This document shows, one piece after another, positions 12,115 through 22,792 of a DNA stretch of 64,000 nt; position 1 is the first letter of the stretch, and each line of letters begins with the position of its first letter. The notes under the pieces were generated by a model. It saw only the letters and a list, made by a program, of their open reading frames with translations. It did no database searches and was not told where the DNA came from. This DNA comes from Stramonita haemastoma (taxonomy: Eukaryota; Mollusca; Gastropoda; Neogastropoda; Muricidae). Location: assembly GCA_030674155.1 (NCBI GenBank), contig CM060342.1, positions 10,816,328-10,880,327 on the forward strand, read 5' to 3'. A program made the position numbers and the translations under genes.

Positions 12115-12653
12115 GTTTGTGCATGCGTGTTGTGTGCTTGTGAATATGTGTGTGTGTGTGTGTATGTATGACTGTGTGTGTGACCTTGTGTGCACATTGT
12201 GTGTGCACACACCCATATATATGCACACTACCAGCTCTTTTAGTCTGAGAACCCTATCAGAGACACTAACACTTCTGGTACTGTGTGTGTGTGGTGTGCT
12301 TTTCACAGAGACTGTTCCCAGAAGCGCTGCAGAAGCTGGGGGTGAGGCAGGCCCAGGTGCGCCACATCCCCCTGCACCTGCACGCCAAGGCGCTGGTGCT
12401 GCCCCAGTGGAGGGGGCGGGACAACCTCTTCATCGCCGCCCCCATCCCCAGGTTCTTCCTCCGCAACCTCAAGACCCTCAAGATCAAAATCCTCGCGATA
12501 GGGGTGTTAGAAGGGGGTGTTGGGGGTGGGGTGTTGTGTTGTGTGGGGAGGCGGTTGTGTGTTGGTGGGGGGGGGGGCTCTTCATCCCTGCTCCCATCCC
12601 CACGTTCTTCCTCCCAACCTCAAGACCCTCAAGATCAAATCCCCTCGCGATAG
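1815..12653 (+). CDS. RPUSD4: RPUSD4-like mitochondrial RNA pseudouridine synthase (ten exons, frame-disrupted)
   Basis: RluA-family enzyme that isomerises uridine to pseudouridine in mitochondrial RNAs. Exons: 1815-3190, 3920-4052, 5918-6058, 6769-6813, 8030-8171, 8939-9039, 9635-9684, 10324-10483, 11701-11790, 12309-12653. Exons 2-7 join in phase. Landmarks: an Arg-rich N-terminus (MAARLSRACLWRLKHFR) like a mitochondrial presequence; NKPYGLPSHG in exon 4; the catalytic HRLDKETTG loop in exon 5 (Asp codon 8137-8139); HQIRAHLAQALNAPVLGDHKYS in exon 9; IPLHLHAKALVLP in exon 10. Human RPUSD4 is 377 aa; here exon 1 adds a long polar N-terminal region. Oddities: exon 1 reads as protein only by changing frame about five times, and exon 8 has an in-frame TGA (10411-10413) that two single-base losses would explain. 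Splice sites are intact, so assembly indels are likelier than a pseudogene, but this is unresolved. Family assignment is firm; the exon 1 boundary (weak GTTTGT donor) is not. Confidence 0.88.
2338..3030 (+). repeat. Repeated F-I/F-D-E/D-x-Y-F peptide motif in RPUSD4 exon 1
   Basis: Four copies of an aromatic/acidic motif, NYFDEQYF (about 2338), NFIDEVYF (about 2605), FIDDQYF (2687) and FIDEQYF (about 2997), sit in otherwise low-complexity Gln/Ser/Lys-rich coding sequence, with SEEQAYY (about 2790) as a possible decayed fifth. They lie in different forward frames, which argues that the exon was one continuous reading frame. Confidence 0.6.
3186..3914. mobile_element. Candidate hAT-like element filling RPUSD4 intron 1
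   Basis: Sequence starting CAGGGTTTGTAGG and ending CATGCCCTG, bounded by CAGGG...CCCTG. It contains repeated AGGTCCTTTTAA motifs at both ends (3230-3330 and 3840-3895) and an inner hairpin-rich stretch (GGGGCTCTGCCC, GGGGGCACTGCCCCC, 3600-3660). No convincing target-site duplication is visible, so classification is tentative. Confidence 0.4.
4602..4960 (-). mobile_element. SINE-4 copy, 5'-eroded
   Basis: Shares the body sequences 'cagggagagtgtgctgc', 'tttgtttccctat.gagt.ggcttttttctacagaat' and 'agactagcacccagaccac' with copies near 17450, 49290 and 60340. The tRNA-like head (right side in this orientation) is degraded. Confidence 0.65.
5425..5545 (-). mobile_element. SINE-3 fragment
   Basis: Reverse complement of the SINE-3 body: 'tcttccaaaagactt..', 'cccatcaaactgggaagaaa', and 'gcaaggctggaaatcaaacc', the complement of the B-box end. 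Confidence 0.5.
5613..5890 (+). repeat. Three-copy ~95-bp tandem repeat before RPUSD4 exon 3
   Basis: Unit contains 'gattgttccat.aacaacttt', 'aaaactgatcaaattt.tctg' and 'tcaaaacttact', repeated at about 5613, 5706 and 5798, ending just upstream of the exon 3 acceptor at 5917. Copies differ at a few positions. Confidence 0.8.
6155..6511 (-). mobile_element. SINE-1 copy, near full length
   Basis: Reverse orientation: the 3' end (GATAATGGGATAAGCACTC) is at left and the tRNA-like head, with complements of B- and A-box sequence, at right. Compare the forward copy at 34142-34475. Confidence 0.75.
6512..6705 (+). repeat. (TG)n microsatellite
   Basis: Interrupted TG/TGTTG array directly abutting SINE-1, in RPUSD4 intron 3 and ending about 65 bp before exon 4. 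Confidence 0.9.
7017..7190. mobile_element. Repeat A copy followed by SINE-1 fragment
   Basis: 7017-7085 reads 'agagctctgaggttcgctaatggtgagattcttgcat', the repeat A core in its gene-sense form. It runs straight into a reverse SINE-1 3' fragment (tatcgaggataacagaataagc). Confidence 0.6.
7259..7376 (+). repeat. (TG)n microsatellite
   Basis: Long TG array in RPUSD4 intron 4, with short interruptions. Confidence 0.95.
7540..7640 (+). repeat. Dispersed repeat A copy
   Basis: Core 'tagaactccaaacttcaccaatggtgggagcttgcat..gcaacc..aaggtagccacattccaagttcaggg'. The same ~90-bp unit recurs in either orientation near 1478, 33815, 37530, 45955, 50160, 57180, 58075, 61830, 62925 and 63170. Confidence 0.7.
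7703..8018. mobile_element. MITE-A copy 1, TTAA-flanked (piggyBac-like), in splice-acceptor region
   Basis: 316-bp element starting TTAACCCTCTT and ending AAGAGGGTTAA, giving an 11-bp terminal inverted repeat including TTAA. Two relatives occur in the window (62345-62629 and a reversed, decayed one at 48948-49229). It ends 11 nt before the AG|G acceptor of RPUSD4 exon 5. TTAA targeting and CCC-starting ends are typical of piggyBac elements; no transposase is encoded. Confidence 0.85.
8251..8310 (+). repeat. Degenerate duplicate of the 3' end of RPUSD4 exon 5
   Basis: 'ggtgcatgccttgacaagga' then 'ccacagg' and 'cctggcaaagtagg' repeat the exon 5 end and its donor (8125-8180), with indels that destroy the reading frame. 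The intron sequence after both copies is also similar (ttgttgtt..cag), so this is a decayed tandem duplication of about 120 bp. Confidence 0.8.
8540..8815 (+). mobile_element. Repeat A fragment plus 5'-truncated 5S-derived SINE
   Basis: 8540-8590 is repeat A. 8600-8815 ('gcgcaccttggcttcagtacagt', 'ctgtaaatgagtacctgccc', 'ggtaaagcagcgaagg') matches the body of the 5S-like SINE at 20570-20850 in the opposite orientation. The 5S-like head is missing here. Confidence 0.65.
8881..8930 (+). repeat. (TG)n tract serving as the 3' splice-site tract of exon 6
   Basis: TG repeats run directly into TTGTGCAG|GAGTGCGG, the acceptor of RPUSD4 exon 6. There is no ordinary C/T-rich tract between them. Confidence 0.85.
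9100..9425 (+). repeat. (CA)n-rich compound repeat with a 58-bp tandem duplication
   Basis: CA arrays flank two copies of 'ttgcatacacatgtacattg' plus 'cacatatgaattcaaat' at about 9171 and 9229. Confidence 0.9.
9775..10012 (-). mobile_element. SINE-1 3' portion
   Basis: Reverse-oriented: 'taggataatggaataagcac', 'ccagtccccgtgtgtatgcag', 'cccaccggcacatgatggcc', 'atggtctcatccgaagg'. The tRNA-like head is replaced by the TG array that follows. Confidence 0.75.
10013..10147 (+). repeat. (TG)n/(TGTGTCAC)n/(GA)n compound repeat
   Basis: TG runs with four TGTGTCAC units, then GA dinucleotides, in RPUSD4 intron 7. Confidence 0.9.
10809..10880 (+). repeat. (CT)n microsatellite
   Basis: CT/TCTG dinucleotide tract in RPUSD4 intron 8, after a T-rich stretch. 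Confidence 0.9.
11400..11690 (+). repeat. ATT/ATC-rich low-complexity tract
   Basis: Degenerate trinucleotides (atcatcatc, attatt) filling the end of RPUSD4 intron 8. I see nothing else in it. Confidence 0.7.
11798..11895 (+). repeat. (TG)n microsatellite just after RPUSD4 exon 9 donor
   Basis: Starts 8 nt after the CAG|GTACCTG donor. Confidence 0.9.
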
Positions 12654-12672
12654 GGGTGTGAGGAGTGTTGGG
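12426..12672 (+). repeat. Tandem duplication of the RPUSD4 terminal-exon end
   Basis: 'ctcttcatcgccgcccccatcc' through 'ctcgcgataggggtgt' (about 12428-12510) is repeated at about 12580-12662 with small differences. The spacer is a G-rich tract. The open frame passes through both copies and stops at 12651-12653, so the encoded C-terminus depends on the duplication. Confidence 0.85.
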
Positions 12673-12729
12673 AGGGTGTGTGTGTGTATGTGTGTATGTG
12701 TGTATGTATGTGTGTGTGTGTGTGTGTGT

Positions 12730-12960
12730 GTTTTTTTGTAGTATGTGTGTTATTTAGTCGTATAAGATAATACTGGTTTAAACGTTTTTTGTTTTTTCTT
12801 TTTCCTTGTATTATGTGTGTTTGTGTGTGTGGTGTGTGTGGGGGGGGGGGGGGGGTGTTGTGGTGTGAGGTTTTTTGTAGTATGTGTGTTATTTAGTCGT
12901 ATAAAATAATGCTGGTTTAACTTTTTTTTTTTTGGTTTTGTTTTTTCTTTTTCCCTTGTA
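12730..12960 (+). repeat. Tandem duplication in RPUSD4 3' UTR
   Basis: 'tttttgtagtatgtgtgtta' then 'tttagtcgtataa.ataat.ctggtttaa' and a T-rich tail occur twice (about 12732 and 12872), separated by TG and a 17-base G run. Confidence 0.85.
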
Positions 12961-13611
12961 TTGGATTGCTTAAAATTTATGTTGCTGATGTTTGAGTTAG
13001 TGGATGATTTTATATGCCTGAATTTATTCATTTGATGGAAAGGATTGATGTGTTTTTGTTTTTAATCAAAAAACACACTTAATTGTGCATGTAGGACTGA
13101 GGAGAGGGGAGGGAGTGGATGTCATTGTTACTTTTTTCCTCTGAAGTCAGAGTATGGCTGCCTATATGGCGAGGTACTTGCAAACAGTCGTACACGCAAA
13201 CTTTTCATTCAGTGTGCAATTTCAATCTCACAGGGATTTCCAGGTGGGATGAGTGAGTCAGGGTGCACATTCTGGGTGACCCCCCAGTGTTAAGCTGGGA
13301 AACACACAACATTGTTACTTTTTGCAGTTGAATTTTCTCTGATGTGTTGTTCTATCAAGATTTGCTTTTTTTTTCTCTCTCTCTGCTGTTCCTACTAATC
13401 CTATGCCTTAGTTTTCTTGTTTGTTTTCCAGCAAATATAATTCCAGGCATTTCTTTTTAATCTACAGGTGCTGTAAGATAATGGAGCAATTTTGGGGGAG
13501 GGGTTGTGGTCATGTCTGTGCAGGCCATGGGAATAGTGTAGGGCAAGTTGTTGATTCCTGTGATATCGTTGGTCTTGTGGTGTGTACATGATCATCTTTC
13601 AGACCAGTGGA

Positions 13612-13617
13612 AATAAA
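13612..13617 (+). terminator. Probable RPUSD4 poly(A) signal
   Basis: AATAAA within 'gtggaaataaaagatcagtg', about 960 bp after the predicted stop. It is a canonical hexamer in the expected place with no transcript evidence. Confidence 0.5.
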
Positions 13618-13984
13618 AGATCAGTGATACTCTTGCAGTACTTTGTCAGCTTGTCATATTTTGATGTATCTTCTTGCTGTCATTCTGTGCATATGTATGT
13701 TCCATTCAGGAAGTACATACAAATGCTTCCATTCAGGAAGCACAGTTTTTGATGTTTTTTACAATGAACAGGTCTTAACACTAACAGGCCTTAACCATTG
13801 ACAATGTCAAGTCAAGGCAGTACTGTATTATTGTTACGCTTGCTGTCTTGCTGTGCAGATGTTTACAGAGTGACTGTGTAGTTTGTAATGACTATACCAA
13901 TGTTCAGTCCCATCTCTATGATCAGAATCTCCAGAGAGGAGATAAGAGAGAGGAGAAAGGACAGGATTAATAGCAGTAACATAA

Positions 13985-13987
<3 letters not shown>

Positions 13988-14039
<52 letters not shown>

Positions 14040-14045
14040 CACACA
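13988..14045 (+). repeat. (CA)n microsatellite
   Basis: Nearly pure CA array between convergent genes. Confidence 0.95.
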
Positions 14046-14179
14046 CTTAAGTAGTTCAGATTGTTTCAGAATGATATCATGAATGAAATAGGTCTCCTGG
14101 GATAGTGACCTTGGCCTTTTAAAAAAAAATCATTTTCAGAGGAAATAGAAAAATCATGCACGGGTTTTAAACATTTATT

Positions 14180-14275
14180 CATTTATTTATTCTTTTATTT
14201 CGAGGATAATGGATAAGCACTCATGTGCTTTTACATCCAGTCCCCGTGTGTATGCAGTTTTGTCAATTTGTCATC
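14180..14275 (-). mobile_element. SINE-1 3' fragment
   Basis: 'ttcgaggataatggataagc' and 'cagtccccgtgtgtatgcag' in reverse orientation. Confidence 0.65.
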
Positions 14276-15249
14276 CTTTCCCAAGTGGACAATTATACTT
14301 CATCAGATTTAAATCCATGTACACAAAGCACTTGACGAACATAACATTACAATTTTGCTTTTTCATTTATATCAGAGCTGTGAATCCAGCACCTTGACAA
14401 ACCAAGCCTTGTCATGTGCATGCACTGCTTGAACCGGTAGTGATGATGTGGGGAAAAGCAATAAGATTGATTCATCATTGCTCCTTGTGGCAATTTACTG
14501 ACAAAATCAAGAAATACCTTTAGATCAGAGTTTTGTGCATGAAAATGCACAGTACAATGATAGAAAAGTAACGCATGCTTTGTTTCAAGTTAAGTCAAAG
14601 TCAAGTCTAAAACACTTTAATCATCCCCTGAAGGCAATTACAACAATGTAGTTTCGTTTTCGTGAGCTTTTTCTTCAACAACTATTCTTGTTTGTCATAG
14701 AAGTGAAAATGTGTTTGTCATAGAAGAAAATGTGTTATGCTGTTGTTGAGCACCTGACAAGTCAGGCCCAGTGCATCCAACTTTGGCAGAGAATTATTAT
14801 CTTCTAAGCTTTCCTAGAAAAAAGGCAGGAGAATGGACCAAGAAGGCAGAAAATGGACAAGAAGGAGGTGACAGGAAGAAAAGGAATAAGACAGAAACAC
14901 AGAGAGGGGTAAAAAAAAAAAAAGAGAAGAGAATTTCTAGCAGAAGGGGGAATGCTGACAGGCACTGGCATCTCCACAGGACATATGCTTTGGTTTGAAA
15001 AAGCTCATAAAAATGAAACTACATACTCAAGTATCTTTATCACTTCATACATGTTGAACTGATAGGGACAAGTTTTGAGGTTTGATTCAATAAATATATA
15101 TTCTCTCTTCAGACATTCAGAAGAAAAAAAAACTGGTTCAGTTTTTATCAATTCTTTTTTCATATTCCATCATTCAACATATTTTGCGTAAAGTAATTAT
15201 CATAGTTCTTGACATGATGCATGGCAACAAAAATGCAGGAATGTACAAA

Positions 15250-15250
15250 C

Positions 15251-15291
<41 letters not shown>

Positions 15292-15292
15292 T
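15250..15292 (+). repeat. (CA)n microsatellite
   Basis: CA array in intergenic DNA. Confidence 0.95.
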
Positions 15293-16501
15293 GACACATT
15301 TACATGTGAAACACACAAATAACACTCCTCACTTCATAAAATTAAAATCACTTATGCCGACTCAATATGCAAGCATGTACATACAAGTATAAAATCACAA
15401 TATGTAAGTTGGATATTTGCAACTGCAGAGACACAACAATTTTAAAAAACACTGGCAATTGCACATACACATAGATATCTCTAAACAAGCATGCAGCCAT
15501 GCACATTCAAATGATACAAGATGTACTTTTTCACAGAAACATTTGCAGTACAAAACTTCTGCTATCCCAGTAATGTTGATAACATTTCTCCTTGAAAGAA
15601 ATGTGAAAAATGATGAAGGACTAGAATTCCTTTGGTGGTGGGGTGAGAGGAAATAATTAAAAGGAATTAGGGCCTATTTGATGCCATCAGTATTTGGGTT
15701 TCAAGTTTGTAAGCCAAATCATCCACAGTCTGCTCATCCCCAACTTTGCTGTGAAGTTGCACTCCCTTTCATATAAAGTGAGGGTATCACTGAGACAGGT
15801 TTAGTTCTCACTTCAAGAACTTTCACGCATTATATTCTAAGATGGCCATTTTTTAGTTCTATAAATGTTACACTCCACTGAATTCTGTCAACAGTAACTC
15901 CCAGATATGGTATTCTCTGATGGCAAAGAATTCATTTTTTGTATTTTTTCCTTGGCTCCCATCTACTTGGGGGGAGGATTGTCATCCTGAACAACAGCTG
16001 AAATTTTTTTTTCCTCCAGAATGTTTGGAAAAGTTGAGGACTTTCATAGACTTGCACAGCTGACAGAGGACCAGATTTCAAAGCCTAAGAACCTTTGTAC
16101 ACATCCAAAGACTAAGGAGGCCTATGTCTGTCCACCTCAAAATACCCAAACCAGTATGGACCTGATATGACTGTGTAATGCCTGTTGGGGATCAACCCCT
16201 CAAATTTTTCATCCAAGATTCCACCACACAACCGCTCTGCCATCGTGGCTGATTTTACTCGATGTGATGTGTTTATGACTGAGATAATAAGGTATTCTTG
16301 GTTCCTTTTTTTTTTTTTTTTTTAAATCTCAGTAACTGACATCACAAAATATTCTTAAGTCTTGAGGTTATGTAAAGTTTTTATCTAATTGTTGCTAAAC
16401 TTTTCATGAGTCCAATCCCATCCAATCTTACAAACATGTAAAGGTGTAAAACCATACACACATGCATGCGGATGCACACACACACACACACACCACACCA
16501 G

Positions 16502-16624
16502 TTATTGAGGACTATACTTTAGCAAGAAATAAAGGTCAGCAAAGAAAACGATGGCAGCGAAGATGAGTCCAGTCACCAGTTGCTGGAATCAAACCACAAA
16601 ATCATTGAATTAGAACCATCACAC

Positions 16625-16672
<48 letters not shown>

Positions 16673-19600
16673 TACACACACAAAGTGTACACACACACAC
16701 ACAAGTATACAACACACACACACACAAGTACACACACACATACAAGTACACATGCCGGTTACAGAAACAGATCCTAATTCCATTCAATTCAATCAATTAT
16801 CTCATAGATCAGTAAAGTGAAGCACAAAAAAAAAATGTATGGTCCAAATCAGTTTTTTTTTTCCCAAAACACAGTTAACTCATCCTAAAGTATTCTAGGA
16901 TATGGTGACTTATTCATAAGAGCCCCATTTCTGCAGGTTACGCAGTACTTCTGTTTATGAGGTGCACCACTGACATTTTGCAATAAGATCTTATTTCAAT
17001 GATACTTACGATGCAGTACTTTATGTAACACACATCCAAAATTAATGGCACCAAAAAGATCAAAATTAATTCTTAACTCTACTGATAGGCACAGACTTCT
17101 GACGCAGTTGTTTTCTTTTAAAATTATGTTGACCCCATTTGCTGACAAGTTTTGATGTGTGTGTGCGTGTGTATACATTGTATGTCAATATAGCATTAGT
17201 GTGAGATGAATCATGACATACACAGCAGTGATGCATTCAAGAGATTAACATTATTTCCACCTCCCCATAACCTTGTTTCAATGAATTTATTCTTTCCTTT
17301 GTGGTGCAACGTTTCCAAACAAGCCTGTGTTCAAAATCATGGAAGACATTTTCATGCAATTCTTTGACTATCCCTGACCAATTTTTTAAAAGATCTACTT
17401 GCTTCTTATCACAACGCTCCTTTCCTTCCCTCTCTGCATCTCCAATATTTGCAACTGTATTTGTTTCCCTATCAGAGTGGCTTTTTTCTTCAGAATTTTG
17501 CCAGGGACAACCCTCTTGTTGCCGTGGGTTCTTTTACGTGCACTAAATAATGATGTGTAACACACGGGACCTCAGTTTATCATCTCATCCGAAAGACTAG
17601 CACCCAGACCACCACTCATGGTCTAATGGATGGGGGAAAAGTTTTGGGCCCAAACGTCTTGCCTTTTCACCCCTTTCCCTGTCAGCCTACTCCTCCATTT
17701 TCTCTCCCCCTCTGCTTGTCTAAAGGCTGGCCACTCACCACAGACAGCAGGTTAGTGCCGAACGCCACCTCCACTCCTTTGAAGCCAAAGGCAAAAGCTC
17801 CCCCCACTGTCACCAGGAAGTTCACCACAGCAATGATCTGTCGGTTCAGGTTTTTGACTAATGAACAGAAACAACAGGATGAGTTTTGGCAGTATCTCAG
17901 CAAGGTGGTTTTGGCATTACAAAAGCATATCAAGCACTTTTCTATGAAGTGGAAAGGAGATGAGTACAAAAAGCAAACAAAAAAAGCAACAAAGAAACCT
18001 GCCATAACTTTCCAATTTTCAAGAACATTTCCAACTTTTTCAAACCTCTCTAGTACAGAAGCAATAGACTTTAATTCAGGGTTCGCGCTAGGATTTTTTA
18101 AAACCGGTACTGCGAGTTGCCATTTCAGAGACATCTTGACCAACTCCCCCCAAATCGGTCCCCAGAAAATAAAATCCGGTACGTACTGTGAACAAAACGA
18201 AACTATTCAGTGAGAGGGTGGGGGAGGGGGGGATTGTTGGGCAGCAAAACTAAATCTAAATTGAACGCGAATCTCTCAGACTTTGACTGCCGTGCTGATT
18301 GCTGCCACTCGCTTCTTGGGCATGAAGCCACGAAGGAAATGGGATTTTTTTCTAGCGCCTGTGCCACTGTCCATGTCAGTCTGTTGTTTTGCATGGCATC
18401 ATTCGTGTGACTTATATTCTTCTTTCTTGTTTCTATGCTTAGCGCTCATCTAGATCTTTGTTCAATTTAGATTTGGTTTTCGACTCTTCTCTCTGAAAGC
18501 AACGCGCAAATTCATAGTCATAGACCCTCGCTTTTCCTAAGAGCACGTCGTGTGCCGGTGGGAACGGATTACATTTACAAAACTGCATACACACGGGGAC
18601 TGGATGTGAAAAAGCACAGGAGTGCTTATTCCATTATCCTCGATAAAAAAGATTAAAAGAATGCAGAATAAATAAATCTTGGCCCCATTTACTCAATGTG
18701 AATGGAAGTCGCTGTCATGCCGAGAAGAGCGCGAAGCTCTATTCTTTCACAGTAAAGCTTGCTGTTCTGCGTGCTAGGCTAATAATGAGGCTGGCGCTAA
18801 AGATGTTCATCGGAAGGGGTGGAAAGGGGTAGGTGCGTAAGCACAGTACAGGCCCATGACAGACTGTCAGAAAACGTCACTTCAGACTTTTTTTTTAGAC
18901 GGAAATCTAATCGGTCACAGGCAAACAGAACCGGTACGCGATACCGGCTGCTTCGAAAATTTTCGGTATTTCCTGTTTACAATCGGTAAAATACCGACAA
19001 TTACCGGTTATCGCGAACCCTGTAATTTTGAGAGAAAATGCACACACAAACATACATTCATATTTTCTGTCCAAGCAGCAGCAGCAATAACAGCCATGAA
19101 ATATAAAATACATGAAACGATAAAACAAAAGTTGGAACCTTCTATTCCTTTCATAATTTTTCTTTTTGTTCTTATAAAAAATTTTTTTACTTGCCCTCGA
19201 GCCAAACACTTATTTCTTATTCTGATTGTTTAAAAATGTGCGCTCAATGATCTTGAGAAAACAAAGATACAGGTTATTTATTGAACAGTATTTACAGGCG
19301 AGCAGATATCAGAAGTAAATTTCACTTTCATTTAAATACTGCTACTTTGTTGCTATGGAATATTCCAGTACTATTTTTGGTCTTGTATGTTTTAGTTTAT
19401 TTACTTATATATTCTTTTATCTTGAAGCTAGTGGGATAAGCACTCTTGTGCTATGTGTTTACAGTTTTGAAAATTTTGTCATCCATTCCCACCAGCACAC
19501 AATGGCCTACTCTTCCAAAAAGCAGAACAAGTTATAACGTGTGTGAAAGACGTTCTGCATGCGTTCGCACACGGGACATTGGTTTATAGTCTCATCCAAA

Positions 19601-20281
19601 AGACTTTGGGGGGGGAATGGAGTTGGCACTGATTTAAATCCAGAGAAAAAACCTTGAACGAGATTCGAACGGGATCAACAGATCACGAGTGCATGACTCT
19701 GACCACCAGGCTATCCCATTCCCCCAAGCATCAACCATCAATGTACACCTCCATTCTCACATTTCTTCTGATCACTATCAGATTATCTCCAGTTGATCAA
19801 TAACGGATTATCTCTATTCTTTGATCAATACAAGATCATCTGTAGTTTACTTACTGTCTTCCTGAAAGCGTATTTCCTGTTTCACCTGAAAACAAAACAG
19901 TTCTCAAAATCAAAAATGGTATACAAAGAGGATTGGTGTTCTCTGTCTCTCTCTGTCTCTCTCTCTCTCCTTGTCTTTTATTCTTTTTTTTTAACCTTGT
20001 AGGCATTCAATCTGTCACTAATGAATGAATAAATCCATGATATATAAAGTGCGAAAAAACCTTTGCATTGTAAGATGTGATCACATTACTGGAACCCCCC
20101 CCCCAAAAAAAAAACAACAACAACCCAACAACAAAACAAACAAAAACAGAAACCCAAATGAAAACCCTCAAACAAACAAAAACATTTGAAAGGGTGGTGC
20201 AAAGGGGTGGATTCTGGGAAAAACAATATATGAAAACACATGAAGCATAAGCACACAAAGACATATCTATATCACACTCCC

Positions 20282-20327
<46 letters not shown>

Positions 20328-20412
20328 CACACACACACAGAGTCACACACACACACAGAGTCACACACACACACACAGAGTCACACACACACAGAGTCAC
20401 ACACACACAGAG

Positions 20413-20457
<45 letters not shown>

Positions 20458-21544
20458 CACACACACACACACAACAGAGTCACACACACACACACACACA
20501 GAGTCACACACACACACATCTTTTGGATGAGACAATATTAAACCCATCTTCCATGTGCAGCAAACTTTTAAGGTAGGTAAAGGTGTCCCATAACCTTGGT
20601 CGTAGGGGAGCAAGGCATCATAGACCTCAGCTACTCTAGGGGCCAGCATATTGAGGGTGGCGCCCATCTCCCCTCCCTCGCTGCTTTACCTTCCCTACCC
20701 TAAAGAGGGTAGGTACCCATTTACAGCTGGGTGAACTGGGGGGGACTGCACTGAAGCCAAGGCGCGCAAATGATCACCCATCCAACTGGTAACCACGCCT
20801 GACGCTGCTTAACTTTGACTTGGTGAAAGCGAGCGCTCTGAAAAGAACCAACTGCACCAAGACAGGTGTCCCTGGCAAAGTTCAGAAAAAATAAAACACA
20901 CCCTCACAGTCGCAGGGAAATAAATACACTTAAAGTATACAGACAGGATAAAATTGATTAAAAAAAAAGGAGGGAAAACAAAACAGAAAACTCCACAAAA
21001 AGGTGGCACTGTTCTTGTGGCAATCTGCTCTCTCATGGGAGAGGAGCCGTAACTGAGAGTGATACTATATTGTAATATATGAATTACAAAGATTACATAA
21101 TATTATATGCATTTTATATTCATGAGAGACAGACAGACAGAGACAGAGAGTGCCATGCAAACAAGTGTCCTTACCACAGGATCAACATTCTTCGTCATCC
21201 GTTTATATTCTCTTTCTTCTTCTGCTTTCTTCAGTTTTTGTATCCTCTCCTCCAGTTCAGGGTCCTAAGCCACCAGTGCAAAACAAACCACAATATTCCA
21301 TCCATTAGCACCATGTACATGAGGGATATCATTTTGTGACCCACCGTCCCTCCCCCCCCCCCCCCCCCCCCAAAGAAAGGCTTTAGAATGTCCACCATTC
21401 ATATTTTTTCAAAAACTTTTACATAAGTAAAGCAGATACTATTCTATATCTGTCATGCATGAACGTACACGCATTTTTCTCCAAAAACTTCTAGTAACTT
21501 CTACAAAAAAATAATAGTCTATACTCTTGTGTAATATCTCTCAT

Positions 21545-21603
<59 letters not shown>

Positions 21604-22170
21604 CGCGCGCGCGCACACACACACACACAACTTTCATAAAATAAATACTCTTGTTTCTCTTTCTCTGGTATGCACACATGCATGCAAGCACACACCCACC
21701 CCATCCCACCCACACACCCACACAGTTTCATCTCAATTGATCAGACATGGTGGTTAAAACTGATCCAAAATTGTTTTACAGTCAAGTCCATGTTTACAAA
21801 ACAACAACTTAAAATAGCATTACTTACAAAACCTAAAATTCTACAAATTATCTATATTTTTACACTGTTGCCATGGAAACCATCTATTACGGCCACCAAA
21901 ACAAAACTTGTAAGTTGTCTAAAACTGTCTGAGACACTGATTTAATTAACAGATCATATAATGATATATATAATGCACTTTTTAAAGTAAACCCAAGTTC
22001 TTTAAATTCATGTATGATCTATGGAAAAGTCTCCTCCTCTGCATGTACTGTGACACTTTAAGTTTAAACAAAAAGTTTGTTTTTTTTTTTTTTAAAACAT
22101 GACTTCGGGCTTGGCTGCCCCAAAACCTTACTTTCATATTCAACCTTAATAACTAACCATACAGGCTGAT

Positions 22171-22249
<79 letters not shown>

Positions 22250-22334
22250 TATATATACACACATATATATATATACACATATATATATATATACACACAT
22301 ATATATATATACACACACACATATATATATATAT

Positions 22335-22397
<63 letters not shown>

Positions 22398-22759
22398 CAC
22401 CATGCCTGCAATCTCATATCTTAAGCAACTTTTTGAACAACAAAATGTATGCTTACCCTTGGTGGAAATTTCACTCCAGGAAGCACAACACTGCTACCGC
22501 TCAACATCTCAAAAAGGTATATGTCTTGGCCTGTTTAGTGAGAAAAAAAAAAAAAGATGATAGCTGAAAATCAGTATTTAGTATAAATCAGAAATCCTGT
22601 CCTAAACCTTTCCTACAGCAGAAAACAATGGGTTCTTTTTTTCTTTTTCTACAGAGCCATGTAGTCATTATTACCAGATGTCAGTCTTATCACTGAATTG
22701 GGATAAGTGGTTTTTTTCCAAACCATCAGAAAATGATGCAGGTTTATAAGTATAAGCAT

Positions 22760-22792
<33 letters not shown>

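Larger units (their letters stand above)
12961..16501. other. Convergent intergenic region / 3' UTRs
   Basis: No coding exon recognised. It holds the probable 3' UTR end of RPUSD4 (poly(A) signal 13612), a repeat I copy (about 13180-13310; relative at 57430-57560), (CA)n arrays at 13988-14045 and 15250-15292, a SINE-1 fragment at 14180-14270, and plain AT-rich sequence. The TMEM199 3' UTR enters from the right. I could not place its poly(A) site. Confidence 0.6.
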
